The notes under the pieces: generated by a model | Told to the model about the DNA's origin: nothing | The model's database searches: none | Seen by the model: only the letters and a program-made list of their open reading frames with translations | Part shown: positions 1 through 8,440 of the stretch, piece after piece | Layout of the letters: each line of letters opens with the position of its first letter | How positions within the stretch are numbered: position 1 is the stretch's first letter | Made by a program: the position numbers and the translations under genes | Source: Bacteroidaceae bacterium | Lineage (GTDB): Bacteria > Bacteroidota > Bacteroidia > Bacteroidales > Bacteroidaceae | Assembly: GCA_017935785.1 (NCBI GenBank) | Contig: JAGBGU010000080.1 | Coordinates: 1-53,444 of the forward strand | DNA: 53,444 nt | Direction: 5' to 3'

Positions 1-424
1 AGAGAAAGAAAACAAATGGAGCAACAAAACCGCAGGAATAACATAAAAGTAGAATTTTGTTCCTCGTTTGTTACTTAACTAGAAATTCACTGGTTTAACA
101 TCGCACATATCAGTATGTTGCAAAAGCAATAAAAAGACTTGTGAGATTCTAACACGTCAAAACCAAAGCGTACAGTTACGCCTTTTTATGTAAATGTCTG
201 CCCACCGCCTCTGCCCGCAGGCCTTCGGCAAGGGTGAGCAATTGCAAAAGTAAAGATTATTTCTGACTTCACAAAGGAAAAAGAAGGATTTTTCAATCCC
301 AGCCCCACATTAAGGCGGAAATACATTCGCCCCAATCTAAAGAGGGCTGGTATTCGATGGCCAATAAAACAAGGAACGACGTCTAAGATAAGGAGAAGAC
401 CGGGGAAAAGAAAACGGTTTCCCG
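1..424. other. Gene-free stretch at window edge
   Basis: No convincing gene is visible on either strand. The open frames that cross it run into the neighbouring palindromes and have no recognisable protein character. Whatever gene lies further left is outside the window. Confidence 0.5.
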
Positions 425-510
425 GAGCAGTAGTACTGCAAGTGGCAACGCAGATATACTGCACAGGCTGATGAAGATATACTGCGATGGCAGATGCAGT
501 ACTACTGCTC
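425..510. repeat. Large inverted repeat (16-bp arms, ~54-nt loop)
   Basis: Positions 425-440 and 495-510 are exact reverse complements. The core of the left arm is AGCAGTAGTACTGC. The loop contains two direct copies of AGATATACTGC, starting at 452 and 475. The element lies in gene-free DNA next to the palindrome array at 516-599. No protein or terminator function is apparent. Confidence 0.8.
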
Positions 511-515
511 TGTAA

Positions 516-599
516 AAGGCAATAGGCTGCGATGGCCAACGCATGCCGTTGCGATGGCCATTGCATGCTGTTGAGTTGGCCACCGCAACGGCATGCATT
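516..599. repeat. 22-nt direct and inverted repeat array (palindromic element, copy 1)
   Basis: Positions 538-559 and 578-599 form 22-nt inverted arms (20 of 22 pair) around an 18-nt spacer. Positions 560-581 are a further direct copy of the left arm, sharing CATGC, GTTG and GGCC. Positions 516-537 end in the same GCGATGGCC tail. The region is therefore about three 22-nt direct units plus one inverted unit. A second element with identical 22-18-22 geometry lies at 48332-48393. The element seems to belong to a dispersed palindromic family. Confidence 0.8.
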
Positions 600-642
600 G
601 GGCTACGCACCATGGTGGAAAATCAGGGGAAGTATGGCAAGG

Positions 643-677
643 AAAAAGAATCCTGCTTACTTGGCGAGGTAAGCAGG
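643..677 (-). terminator. Rho-independent terminator of the tsaB-to-cca operon
   Basis: CCTGCTTAC (652-660) pairs perfectly with GTAAGCAGG (669-677) around an 8-nt loop. On the minus strand the stem is followed by a T-rich tract (ATTCTTTTTCC). It sits 28 bp past the stop codon of the last gene of the minus-strand operon. Confidence 0.85.
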
Positions 678-704
678 CTTCTCTGAGATGGTTATTTGAA
701 TCTA

Positions 705-1253
705 TTATTTGCTATATTTCTGCCGCAGATATTCCATATAGATGCGGACTGCGGTTTCTACCATTGCGGTGCAGGGACGACGACGGTAGTATGCCTCGGT
801 ACGTTCTTCGGGTGTGGCCGTTATCGCCACTGCGGGCACCACACCATCGGCAAGAGGTTTTGCCAATCCGAGCAGTTCGCGGCAAAGCAATGCGCCACAA
901 CGCTTGCGGAATTCGGCTGCAAGTTGCTGCACCACCTGATAGTTGGCTTTCTTGAGCGCTGCATTGGGATATGCGCAGGCCGGATCCGATGGGGTGTCTT
1001 CGGGGTTCTGCACTTCCAATCCTGCCATCATGAACATTCCGCAGGCGGCTCCACAGGTCTCGCGCATACGGCCTATACCGCCACCGAATGAGCCGGACAG
1101 GCGTGCCATGGTGGATGGTTCCATATCATAAAGGTCAGCCAGCGCCAGCGTTACGGACTGGGCACAGTTATATCCTTGCCGGAAAAGTTCTACGGCACGG
1201 GCGGCACGCTCCTGGGTTTCGGCGTGCCAGTCGGTTATTTCAGATGGTTTCAT
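705..1253 (-). CDS. C_GCAxxG_C_C family protein
   Basis: This 182-aa protein belongs to the C_GCAxxG_C_C family, named for its conserved cysteine pattern and possibly metal- or redox-linked. The visible motifs are YNCAQSV near residue 30, a glycine-rich GSFGGGIGRMRETCGAACG near residues 54-72, CGALLCRELLG near residues 118-128, and a late PCTAMVE cysteine. There is no signal peptide, so it should be cytoplasmic. The start codon lies 1 bp past the stop of the upstream cca gene, which makes it the last gene of the operon before the terminator at 643-677. Family members are widespread in anaerobes, but I know of no firm biochemical role. The family call is strong and the function is unknown. Confidence 0.85.
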   Translation of the reverse strand: MKPSEITDWHAETQERAARAVELFRQGYNCAQSVTLALADLYDMEPSTMARLSGSFGGGIGRMRETCGAACGMFMMAGLEVQNPEDTPSDPACAYPNAALKKANYQVVQQLAAEFRKRCGALLCRELLGLAKPLADGVVPAVAITATPEERTEAYYRRRPCTAMVETAVRIYMEYLRQKYSK

Positions 1254-1254
1254 A

Positions 1255-2748
1255 TTATTGGGTCGGATTGTCCGGAGTTACGGGTGAAAGTCCCTTTTGG
1301 GCCGCGCACTGAAGCATATATTCCCGTGCCGCCTCGTGTGTATTGGGAATCAAACTGTCCCAGATGGCATCCTTGACCATCTGCTTCAGCTCGCCGATTA
1401 TCTTGCAGGGTTCTATGCCAAAGGTCTGCATAATCTCCTCGCCGGTGATGGGATTGGTCCAAGTACGATAGGAATCGCGTGCCTGGAGGTCGGTGAGTTT
1501 TTCCCTTACCATGCGGAAATTGTCCAAAAAGCGTTGCTTGCGCTGCTGGTTGCGGCTTGTAATGTCCGCCTCGCACAGGAGCATCAGATCATCAATGTCT
1601 TCTCCAGCCTCGAAGAGCAGGCGGCGTACGGCGCTGTCTGTTACTTCGGCATCGGCTATGGCTATTGGGCGCATATGCAACCCTACAAGTTTCTGAACAT
1701 ACTTCATACGTTCGTCCATAGGCAGTTTCATGCGACGGGAAAGGCCTGGAATCATCTTTTCGCCCAGATAGTTATGGTTGTGGAACGTCCATCCAGTTCC
1801 CTGTTCCCAACGCTTGCTGCGCGGTTTGCCAATGTCGTGCAGTAATGCTGCCCACCTGAGCCACAACTTATGCGGAAATGTCTGTCCTTCAGCAGCCTCA
1901 TCGGACCAGTCAGCAGTTACGGCAGCCACATTGTCCAGTACCTCAAGCGAATGGTAGAGATTATCCTTATGGGCACGCCCTCCCCTAACCTCCACTCCTT
2001 CGAGTGCCGCCACTTCCGGCATTACCAGGGGAAGGAGACCGCAACGTGTCATCTCAATGAAACCCAAGCTGGGCACGGGCGAAAGCATAATCTTGTTCAG
2101 CTCATCCACAATGCGTTCCTGACTGATAATGGAGATACGCTGGGCATTGCGTTCCAGCGCCTGCTGGGTTTCGTCCTCAATGCACATGCGCAACTGGGTG
2201 GCGAAACGGATACAACGCATCATGCGCAGAGGATCGTCGCTGAAGGTTATGTCAGGGTCGAGCGGTGTGGCAATGATGCCATCCTGCATATCCGCCAGTC
2301 CGTCAAAACGGTCTACCAGCTCACCGAAACGTTCCCTGTTGAGACAGACGGCCAAGGCATTGACTGTAAAGTCGCGGCGGCAGAGATCATCCTCCAGCGT
2401 ACCGTCCTCCACAACGGGCTTTCGGCTGTCATGGCTATAGCTTTCACGGCGTGCGCCCACAAACTCCACCTCAATACCATGATACTTTACCTGGGCCGTG
2501 CCGAAATTGCGGAACACACTCACATTGGCCCCTTTACCCAAGCGGCGCCCAAGAGCCTCGGCCACAGCAATACCGGAACCCACCACCAGACAATCAATAT
2601 CCTTGCTGGGGCGTTCCAGAAAGAGGTCGCGCACATAACCGCCCACCACATAGCACTCTACGCCAAGCTGGTCAGCCGTCTGGCCTATCTGATGGAAGAT
2701 GGGAACGTCCAGAAGCTGCCGCATCTGTTCAAGGGTTATGTCCCTCAT
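1255..2748 (-). CDS. cca: CCA-adding enzyme / tRNA nucleotidyltransferase with HD domain
   Basis: This 497-aa enzyme should add or repair the 3'-terminal CCA of tRNAs from CTP and ATP. The N-terminal polymerase-beta-type nucleotidyltransferase head shows the class II signature VVGGYVRDLFLERPSKDID (about residues 34-52), with the metal-binding DID. An RNA-binding domain follows, with FNDDPLRMMR-like sequence reading FSDDPLRMMRCIRFATQL. A C-terminal HD domain carries ALLHDIGKP (about residue 299), suggesting phosphohydrolase activity as in other bacterial members. The length fits the HD-containing type. The start overlaps the upstream lipoprotein gene by 4 bp, so translation is probably coupled. 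A poly(A)-polymerase-like role cannot be excluded from sequence alone, but CCA addition is usual for a Bacteroidales member. Confidence 0.93.
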   Translation of the reverse strand: MRDITLEQMRQLLDVPIFHQIGQTADQLGVECYVVGGYVRDLFLERPSKDIDCLVVGSGIAVAEALGRRLGKGANVSVFRNFGTAQVKYHGIEVEFVGARRESYSHDSRKPVVEDGTLEDDLCRRDFTVNALAVCLNRERFGELVDRFDGLADMQDGIIATPLDPDITFSDDPLRMMRCIRFATQLRMCIEDETQQALERNAQRISIISQERIVDELNKIMLSPVPSLGFIEMTRCGLLPLVMPEVAALEGVEVRGGRAHKDNLYHSLEVLDNVAAVTADWSDEAAEGQTFPHKLWLRWAALLHDIGKPRSKRWEQGTGWTFHNHNYLGEKMIPGLSRRMKLPMDERMKYVQKLVGLHMRPIAIADAEVTDSAVRRLLFEAGEDIDDLMLLCEADITSRNQQRKQRFLDNFRMVREKLTDLQARDSYRTWTNPITGEEIMQTFGIEPCKIIGELKQMVKDAIWDSLIPNTHEAAREYMLQCAAQKGLSPVTPDNPTQ

Positions 2749-3074
2749 CGCTTAAGGTCCTCCTGCAGCTTGCGTCTGAAGAATTTGGCCTTCACATCCA
2801 GTCTTTCCCAATCGGCACTGTCAGCCTTGGCCAGACTGTCCTCTGCCGCTATCATCTCCACGCTGTCCAGAAGCAGAATGGCACGTTTGCGCGCTTCGAT
2901 GGCAGTAGGGAAACGTTTACGCAGGGAAAGAATCGTATCCTTGGCCGCATTGTAATCCTTTGCCTGAAGGGCTGCACGGGCCTGAACCAGCATCCGGCCG
3001 CCTTCTTCTTCGGGAGATGTTCCGCCACAGGCACACATAAGCACCAACGCAGCAAGGGGAAGATAATGTTTCAT
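2745..3074 (-). CDS. Small outer-membrane or periplasmic lipoprotein
   Basis: This 109-aa protein starts with a lipoprotein signal peptide: a short positive start, a hydrophobic core and the lipobox LMCAC, giving Cys at about residue 16. An acidic linker (TSPEEEGG) follows, as in surface-exposed Bacteroidetes lipoproteins. The remainder is helical and resembles a single TPR-like hairpin (QARAALQAKDYNAAKDTI). It overlaps cca by 4 bp downstream and follows the DUF4250 gene at 73 bp. No specific function is recognisable. Membership in a cell-envelope and tRNA-maintenance operon does not settle its role. Confidence 0.8.
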   Translation of the reverse strand: MKHYLPLAALVLMCACGGTSPEEEGGRMLVQARAALQAKDYNAAKDTILSLRKRFPTAIEARKRAILLLDSVEMIAAEDSLAKADSADWERLDVKAKFFRRKLQEDLKR

Positions 3075-3147
3075 ATTTTTTGTTTTTTGATTATCTTGTT
3101 ATTTAATATACTCTGGACTTTTTTGATTTTCCATCCTCAAGTCTTTT

Positions 3148-3327
3148 TTAGAAAAATCTATTCTGTTCCTTTGAGTATTCAAAACCGGCCTGGACGAGTT
3201 TCTGTCTTATTTCTTCTTCATCCACGCCCATGCTGTCGCACATTTCCTGCAACGAGGGATAGTTGTCTCTGAGTTGGGTGTTGACATAACTCAAGAGGAT
3301 GATGGGGTCTTGGGGAAGTCCGTTCAT
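3148..3327 (-). CDS. DUF4250 family small protein
   Basis: This is a 59-codon gene. The product begins MNGLPQDPIILLSYVNTQLR and ends EYSKEQNRFF. It matches my memory of the DUF4250 family: short proteins with an LPxDPxxLLSxVNxxLRD start, a central SLQEMC-type helix and a Tyr/Asn-rich end. It has no signal peptide. The start lies 12 bp past the rseP stop and the stop lies 73 bp before the lipoprotein gene, so it sits inside the operon. The internal motif LQEMCDSMGVDEEEIRQKL looks like a small helix-turn-helix fold, which is only an inference. The family has no assigned function. Confidence 0.85.
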   Translation of the reverse strand: MNGLPQDPIILLSYVNTQLRDNYPSLQEMCDSMGVDEEEIRQKLVQAGFEYSKEQNRFF

Positions 3328-3339
3328 ATTGAGTATGCT

Positions 3340-4761
3340 TTACAATCCGAACAAGGGGAACACAAAACGTACAATATCGTTGCCAAAGCCCAACAACATA
3401 AGACCGAGGATAAGGAAAAGCCCAATGCGCTCTATCCACTCCATGGCTTTGTCCGAGGGGGCATGGCCGGTAACGGCCTCATAGGCAAGAAGCACGATAT
3501 GTCCGCCGTCAAGGCCGGGAATGGGCAGGATATTCATCACTGCCAGGATTATACTGATGAGCGCCGTCATGTTCCAGAACTTCAGCCAATCCCATTCTGC
3601 AGGGAAAATACTGCCGATGGTAACAAACGAACCTACGCTCTGCGCTCCTTTCTTGGAGGGTATATACTTAAGGTCATTTACATAGCCGGCAAGTACGTTC
3701 CAACCAAACTTCAGGCCGGCCGGAATGCTTGACAAAAGCGTATAGTCCTCGTGCTCCACTCCATAGGCAGGCATAGCACGGGTTACTCCGAGCATATAGT
3801 CCCTGTCCAATTCCATCACCACTGTCTGCTGCTCTTGTCCAGGATTGACAAAAACCACCTCCATCTTGCGCAGACGCATGCTGTCCGCCTGACTGCAATC
3901 GGGGGCTTCCAACACATCACTACGGCGCAGATAGATTTTCTCGTCATAGTCGCCCCAAGTGGCAAGCGGTGTCCCGTCTATTGCCACAATGCGGCTTTTA
4001 GCCAGCATACCTGCCTTATCTGCCGGAGAACCGGGAACGACGCTATCCACCACAATGGGGGCAACAGGCATCATAAACGGAGGAACCATCTCAAGCATTT
4101 CAAGCATGTTCAGTCCATCCTCGGGCATGGTAAGCGCCACTTCACCGCCATCGCGCAGTACCGTGATTACGGAAGCGTTGGAAAGGGTGCGCAAATTGGA
4201 CGTGCTAAATTCACGGATGGAATCTCCATCGGCCGCCACGGGAATGTCACCGTTGCGGAAACCAAGCGACTGGGCATATTCGTTAAACTGGAAACCTTCC
4301 TTGATACTCTTCATGGGTACATAATCGTGCCCCCAAGTGAACAGTACAGCACTATAAATTACCCAAGCGGTAATAAGGTTCATGATTACTCCGCCCGCCA
4401 TGATGAAGAACCGTTTCCACACCTTCTGCGAACGGAACTCCCATGGCTGTGCCGGCTGTTTCATCTGTTCGGTATCCATGCTCTCGTCCACCATTCCGGC
4501 AATCTTCACATATCCGCCCAAAGGAAGCCAGCCAATTCCGTACTCCGTTTCATTCTTCTTGAAATAGGGGAAAAGGCGCGTAAACCACTTGTCACGCGTA
4601 CTGAAAAGGTGGAACTTGGGATTAAAGAACATATAGAATTTCTCCACTCTCACACGGAATAGTTTGCTGAATCCATAATGACCGAATTCATGAAGCACCA
4701 CCAAAAGGCTGAGGCAGCAAAGCAACTGCAAGGCTTTAATAGCCACTACTTGTAATTCCAT
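3340..4761 (-). CDS. rseP: RseP-type site-2 intramembrane metalloprotease
   Basis: This 473-aa member of peptidase family M50 should cut transmembrane segments of substrates such as anti-sigma factors or signal peptides. The zinc-binding HEFGH motif is at residues 24-28 in the first membrane helix. A second metal-ligand motif, PGLDGGHIV, lies in the C-terminal membrane region. Two PDZ-like segments lie between them, including PGSPADKAGMLAKSRIVAIDG. The order of one N-terminal helix, tandem PDZ and C-terminal helices fits RseP. It follows dxr at 46 bp, the order familiar from Bacteroidales. The natural substrate cannot be read from this window, because no adjacent anti-sigma gene is present. 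Confidence 0.95.
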   Translation of the reverse strand: MELQVVAIKALQLLCCLSLLVVLHEFGHYGFSKLFRVRVEKFYMFFNPKFHLFSTRDKWFTRLFPYFKKNETEYGIGWLPLGGYVKIAGMVDESMDTEQMKQPAQPWEFRSQKVWKRFFIMAGGVIMNLITAWVIYSAVLFTWGHDYVPMKSIKEGFQFNEYAQSLGFRNGDIPVAADGDSIREFSTSNLRTLSNASVITVLRDGGEVALTMPEDGLNMLEMLEMVPPFMMPVAPIVVDSVVPGSPADKAGMLAKSRIVAIDGTPLATWGDYDEKIYLRRSDVLEAPDCSQADSMRLRKMEVVFVNPGQEQQTVVMELDRDYMLGVTRAMPAYGVEHEDYTLLSSIPAGLKFGWNVLAGYVNDLKYIPSKKGAQSVGSFVTIGSIFPAEWDWLKFWNMTALISIILAVMNILPIPGLDGGHIVLLAYEAVTGHAPSDKAMEWIERIGLFLILGLMLLGFGNDIVRFVFPLFGL

Positions 4762-4807
4762 TTATTTTCAACTAATTATTATCTTCTGTTTAAATTAAGT
4801 AATTAAA

Positions 4808-5980
4808 CTATCCCACACCCAGTATTCCGGCTGCCATACGTCTGCTTTCGGCATCGCATTGCAGATAGTCTTCCAGGGACGGATGGTTTATCAAAGGCAT
4901 ACGTTCCAAGGTTTCCTCTATGACATCTGCCATTTGCAGGAATCCGCACTGGTCTCTGCGGAACGCCAGATTCACCACTTCGTTAGCGGCATTGAGCACA
5001 CAGGGAGCCGTTCCGCCGATACGCATGACATCGTAAGCAAGCTGTAGGCAGCGGAAACGCTTCATGTCGGGAGCCTCAAAAGTGAGGTCGCCCATCTGCC
5101 ACCAGTCCATACGCGGGAAAGCGCTGCATACACGATGGGGATAAGTAAAAGCCAACTGAATGGGCACACGCATATCCGGGCATCCCAGCTGAGCCTTGAC
5201 AGCACCGTCCTGGAACTGTACGGCACTGTGGACAACACTTTGCGGATGCACTACCACCTGAATCTGTTCGGGGGTGACATCAAAAAGCCAGCGGGCTTCA
5301 ATCACCTCAAATCCCTTATTCATCATGCTTGCGCTGTCAATGGTAATCTTGGCTCCCATCTCCCAGTTAGGGTGCTTAAGAGCCATTGCAGGGGTAACAT
5401 CCTTCATCTGCTCCATCGTGAAGGAGCGGAAAGGGCCTCCCGAGGCAGTAAGGATAAGCTTCTCTACCGGACTAACCTCCCCTACCAGACATTGGAAGAT
5501 GGCGCTGTGCTCGCTGTCCACCGGAAGCATGGGCACTCCCTTTTCCAAGCATTTGGCCGTAACCAGCTCGCCTGCAACCACCAAGGTTTCCTTATTGGCC
5601 AGTGCTATAGGTTTGCCCGCCTCAATTGCGCTCAGCGTGGGACGCAAGCCAGCAAACCCAACCAAGGCGGTAAGCACCATATCGACCGGTCCCATCTGTA
5701 CCACCTGACACAACGCTTCTGCACCGGCATAGACCTGTACAGGATCGCCGGACAGCGCATTGCTCACGTAAGCGTATTTGCTTTCATCGGCAATGACCAC
5801 GGCAGCAGGCCGGAAACGCCGTGCCTGCTCTATCAGTAAATCGGCCTGGCTATTGGCAGTGAGCACATAGGCCTCGAGCATATCGGAATGTTCCTCAATT
5901 ACCTGAAGAGCCTGCACACCAATGCTTCCGGTACTGCCCAAAATACATATCTTCTTCTTGTTTTCGCTATCGGTTCCCAT
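4808..5980 (-). CDS. dxr: 1-deoxy-D-xylulose 5-phosphate reductoisomerase
   Basis: This 390-aa enzyme catalyses the second step of the MEP isoprenoid pathway: NADPH-dependent conversion of DXP to 2-C-methylerythritol 4-phosphate. The N-terminal NADPH fold has ILGSTGSIGVQALQVI (about residues 12-27). NKETLVVAGE and the metal-site PVDSEHSAIFQC follow, then the flexible-loop and substrate segment SASMMNKGFEVIEARWLF. The length is normal. It sits between rimM (9 bp upstream) and rseP in the minus-strand operon. The same window holds ispF, a later enzyme of the same pathway, in the divergent operon. This enzyme is the known target of fosmidomycin. Confidence 0.97.
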   Translation of the reverse strand: MGTDSENKKKICILGSTGSIGVQALQVIEEHSDMLEAYVLTANSQADLLIEQARRFRPAAVVIADESKYAYVSNALSGDPVQVYAGAEALCQVVQMGPVDMVLTALVGFAGLRPTLSAIEAGKPIALANKETLVVAGELVTAKCLEKGVPMLPVDSEHSAIFQCLVGEVSPVEKLILTASGGPFRSFTMEQMKDVTPAMALKHPNWEMGAKITIDSASMMNKGFEVIEARWLFDVTPEQIQVVVHPQSVVHSAVQFQDGAVKAQLGCPDMRVPIQLAFTYPHRVCSAFPRMDWWQMGDLTFEAPDMKRFRCLQLAYDVMRIGGTAPCVLNAANEVVNLAFRRDQCGFLQMADVIEETLERMPLINHPSLEDYLQCDAESRRMAAGILGVG

Positions 5981-5989
5981 AAAAATCTA

Positions 5990-6505
5990 TTATTCGTTCA
6001 GATCAAGCAATTCAGACGGCAGGTTTACCCTTATCGTACGTGCCGGATGGTCTATCTCCACCACAAATTCCTCTACAGCCGGTATCAACAGGGAACCGAC
6101 ATTAAAAAGAACATTTGACGTGGAATCATCCACATAATCAATCTCGCCCAGGAAGCCTGCATGTTCGTCAACCACACGGAAACCAGTAAAATGGCTCCAT
6201 GCAAACTCATCATCGGGGGCTATGTCTGGGGTCAGTTCATGGGGAAAGTACACATCGGCGCCACACAATTCGCGGGCCTCTTCGGATGTGTCATAGTCTA
6301 AGAATTTGACCAATGCCACAGTATCGCTGCGGAAACGGTATTCCTCCATAAAGAACGGAACCAGAATACCGTCAATGCGGAGCACAAGATAATCGGCGTC
6401 TGCACGGTCCCACACATCATCCGTAAAAGAAAGAGCCACCTCTCCCTTCACACCATGGGTTCGCGTAATTTGTCCTATACGGTAAACACTTTCTTCAGAA
6501 ATCAT
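5990..6505 (-). CDS. rimM: Ribosome maturation factor RimM
   Basis: This 171-aa protein assists maturation of the 30S subunit head and binds ribosomal protein S19. The N-terminal RimM beta-barrel begins YRIGQITRTHGVKGEVAL, the family signature, and the C-terminal PRC-barrel contains LGEIDYVDDSTSNVLF. The start codon overlaps the murA stop by one base (TAATG), which suggests translational coupling. In many bacteria rimM sits with trmD and rplS; here it lies between murA and dxr, the common Bacteroidales order. Confidence 0.95.
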   Translation of the reverse strand: MISEESVYRIGQITRTHGVKGEVALSFTDDVWDRADADYLVLRIDGILVPFFMEEYRFRSDTVALVKFLDYDTSEEARELCGADVYFPHELTPDIAPDDEFAWSHFTGFRVVDEHAGFLGEIDYVDDSTSNVLFNVGSLLIPAVEEFVVEIDHPARTIRVNLPSELLDLNE

Positions 6506-7809
6506 TACACTCGCGTTATATGAGCGCCCAAAGCGTTCAGGCGCGTTTCAATCTTTTCATATCCACGGTCTATCTGACCGATATTTTCTATACGGCTGGT
6601 TCCCTCTGCACTCATGGCGGCAATAAGCAACGCAATTCCGGCACGGATGTCGGGACTGGTCATGCTACGGGCCCGCAGACGCATCTGGCGGTTATGCCCC
6701 ACCACTACGGCCCGGTGCGGGTCGCACAGAATAATCTGCGCTCCCATGTCAATAAGCTTGTCCACAAAAAACAAACGGCTTTCAAACATTTTCTGATGGA
6801 TGAGGACAGAACCCTTGGCTTGCGTACTCACCACCAGCAATACGCTTAGCAAGTCCGGAGTAAGCCCCGGCCAAGGCGCATCCGACAATGTCATAAATGA
6901 GCCGTCCAGGAAAGTCTCTATCTCATAATGATCCTGACGGGGAACAATAAGGTCGTCACCCTCGGCTTGTATTTCTATCCCCAAGCGGCTGAAAGTCTGA
7001 GGAATTATACCCAATTGGGGGAGTTGTACATCGCGGATGCGGATACCATGTCCCACCATAGCCCCCATGCCGATGAATGAGCCAATCTCAATCATGTCGG
7101 GTAAAATGGTATGTGTGGTACCGTGTAGAGATGGCACACCCTCTATGGTAAGCAAATTGCTGGCTATGCCGCTGATGCGCGCCCCCATCCCCACCAGCAT
7201 CTGACAGAGCTGTTGCAGATAGGGTTCACAGGCCGCGTTGTAAATTGTGGTGGTACCCTTTGCCGTCACAGCGGCCATAATGATATTGGCCGTTCCGGTT
7301 ACCGAAGCCTCATCAAGCAGCATATACGCTCCATGCAGCTCCTTAGCGCATATGGTATAGACTCCGCGGGCATCGTCATATTCAAACGTTGCACCCAGAC
7401 GTTCCATTCCCATAAAATGAGTGTCCAGTCTGCGACGTCCTATCTTGTCTCCGCCGGGACGCGACATAGCCGCCTGTCCGAAGCGGGCCAAAAGCGGACC
7501 AAGCAGCATCACACTTCCGCGCAAGTTGCTGCATCCGTCCAAAAACTCCTGAGACATGATGGATTCCACTCTTACCTGTTTGGCACAGAAAGTAAAGTCG
7601 CCCGGAGCATTGCGTTTGAGTTCTACCCCGGCCTGTTCCAACAGACGGATCTGGTTGTTTACATCAGCGATGTCCGGAAGATTCTTTATGCGTACAGGCT
7701 GGTCTGTCAGGAGTACGGCACACAGGACCTGCAAAGCCTCGTTTTTGGCACCCTGCGGTTTGATGTCACCTTTCAGCGGGTGACCTCCTTCTATTATAAA
7801 GGCCGCCAT
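6505..7809 (-). CDS. murA: UDP-N-acetylglucosamine 1-carboxyvinyltransferase
   Basis: This 434-aa enzyme transfers enolpyruvate from PEP to UDP-GlcNAc, the first committed step of peptidoglycan synthesis in the cytoplasm. The N-terminus reads GGHPLKGDIKPQGAKNEAL and the second half repeats the EPSP-synthase-like inside-out barrel. In the catalytic loop the residue normally occupied by the reactive Cys (Cys115 of E. coli) is Asp121: the loop reads RPGGDKIGRRRLDTHF. A Cys-to-Asp change there is known to keep activity and to prevent covalent inactivation by fosfomycin. The start overlaps the DUF4290 gene by one base and the stop overlaps rimM by one base. Confidence 0.96.
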   Translation of the reverse strand: MAAFIIEGGHPLKGDIKPQGAKNEALQVLCAVLLTDQPVRIKNLPDIADVNNQIRLLEQAGVELKRNAPGDFTFCAKQVRVESIMSQEFLDGCSNLRGSVMLLGPLLARFGQAAMSRPGGDKIGRRRLDTHFMGMERLGATFEYDDARGVYTICAKELHGAYMLLDEASVTGTANIIMAAVTAKGTTTIYNAACEPYLQQLCQMLVGMGARISGIASNLLTIEGVPSLHGTTHTILPDMIEIGSFIGMGAMVGHGIRIRDVQLPQLGIIPQTFSRLGIEIQAEGDDLIVPRQDHYEIETFLDGSFMTLSDAPWPGLTPDLLSVLLVVSTQAKGSVLIHQKMFESRLFFVDKLIDMGAQIILCDPHRAVVVGHNRQMRLRARSMTSPDIRAGIALLIAAMSAEGTSRIENIGQIDRGYEKIETRLNALGAHITRV

Positions 7810-8432
7810 CAGCTATTCTTTTTTTTCTTACGGTTTTTGGCCATCTTCACCTGGGAATCATCCTGTACTATGGGGGCAAAACTGAAATCCTTTGGCAGTT
7901 CCGCCTTACCCTTGGTATATACCAGCATATCCTGGCGAACCACTTCCTCGTCCATCGAGTCGCGGTTCCATGTATACAGGTTCTGACGCATCTGGTTAGC
8001 AGCCAGTCCTGTCAGTTCCTCGCGTTCAGCCTCATCTTCGCACTCGCTCACATACTTCAGCATCTTTTCCATCAGATAGCCGTAGTGGCGGCGGCGTATA
8101 GATTTCATGGGATATGTCATGGGAGCGGGATGCGCCATTGCCTCCTGCTCCGGAACGATATCCACCGGATAGTCTATATCCAGGCGGTAATGCGAGATGC
8201 GGGCCAGATGGTTCCACAGTTTGTGCTCAAAGTCGGGACGTTCGGAATTGGCGTCCTGCATACGTGCCATGATGGACACAATATATCCGGCACACTGCTG
8301 GCGCAACTTTCTGTCGGGTATTTCCATGGCTTCCCGCACCATGTCCTGCACCATACGCCCATACTCGGGCATCAGCAAGGTGTCCTGCTGGCTGTTGTAG
8401 GCGGGCATGCCGTGTTGTTCGTTATTCTTCAT
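7809..8432 (-). CDS. DUF4290 domain-containing protein
   Basis: This 207-aa soluble protein matches the Bacteroidetes-specific DUF4290 family. Recognisable stretches are MPEYGRMVQDMVREAMEI near the N-terminus, the mid-protein FEHKLWNHLARISHYRLDID, and LTGLAANQMRQNLYTW. The last residues are a lysine-rich tail (AKNRKKKKNS) that could bind nucleic acid, although this is only inferred. It follows tsaB at 8 bp and overlaps murA by one base, an arrangement conserved in the order. There is no signal peptide or membrane segment. The function is not known. Confidence 0.87.
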   Translation of the reverse strand: MKNNEQHGMPAYNSQQDTLLMPEYGRMVQDMVREAMEIPDRKLRQQCAGYIVSIMARMQDANSERPDFEHKLWNHLARISHYRLDIDYPVDIVPEQEAMAHPAPMTYPMKSIRRRHYGYLMEKMLKYVSECEDEAEREELTGLAANQMRQNLYTWNRDSMDEEVVRQDMLVYTKGKAELPKDFSFAPIVQDDSQVKMAKNRKKKKNS

Positions 8433-8440
8433 TATATAGT

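Noticed and set aside
186..613. Two overlapping minus-strand frames of 76-126 codons
   Set aside because: They run through palindromic DNA and have no recognisable protein motifs; the composition is that of structured non-coding DNA.
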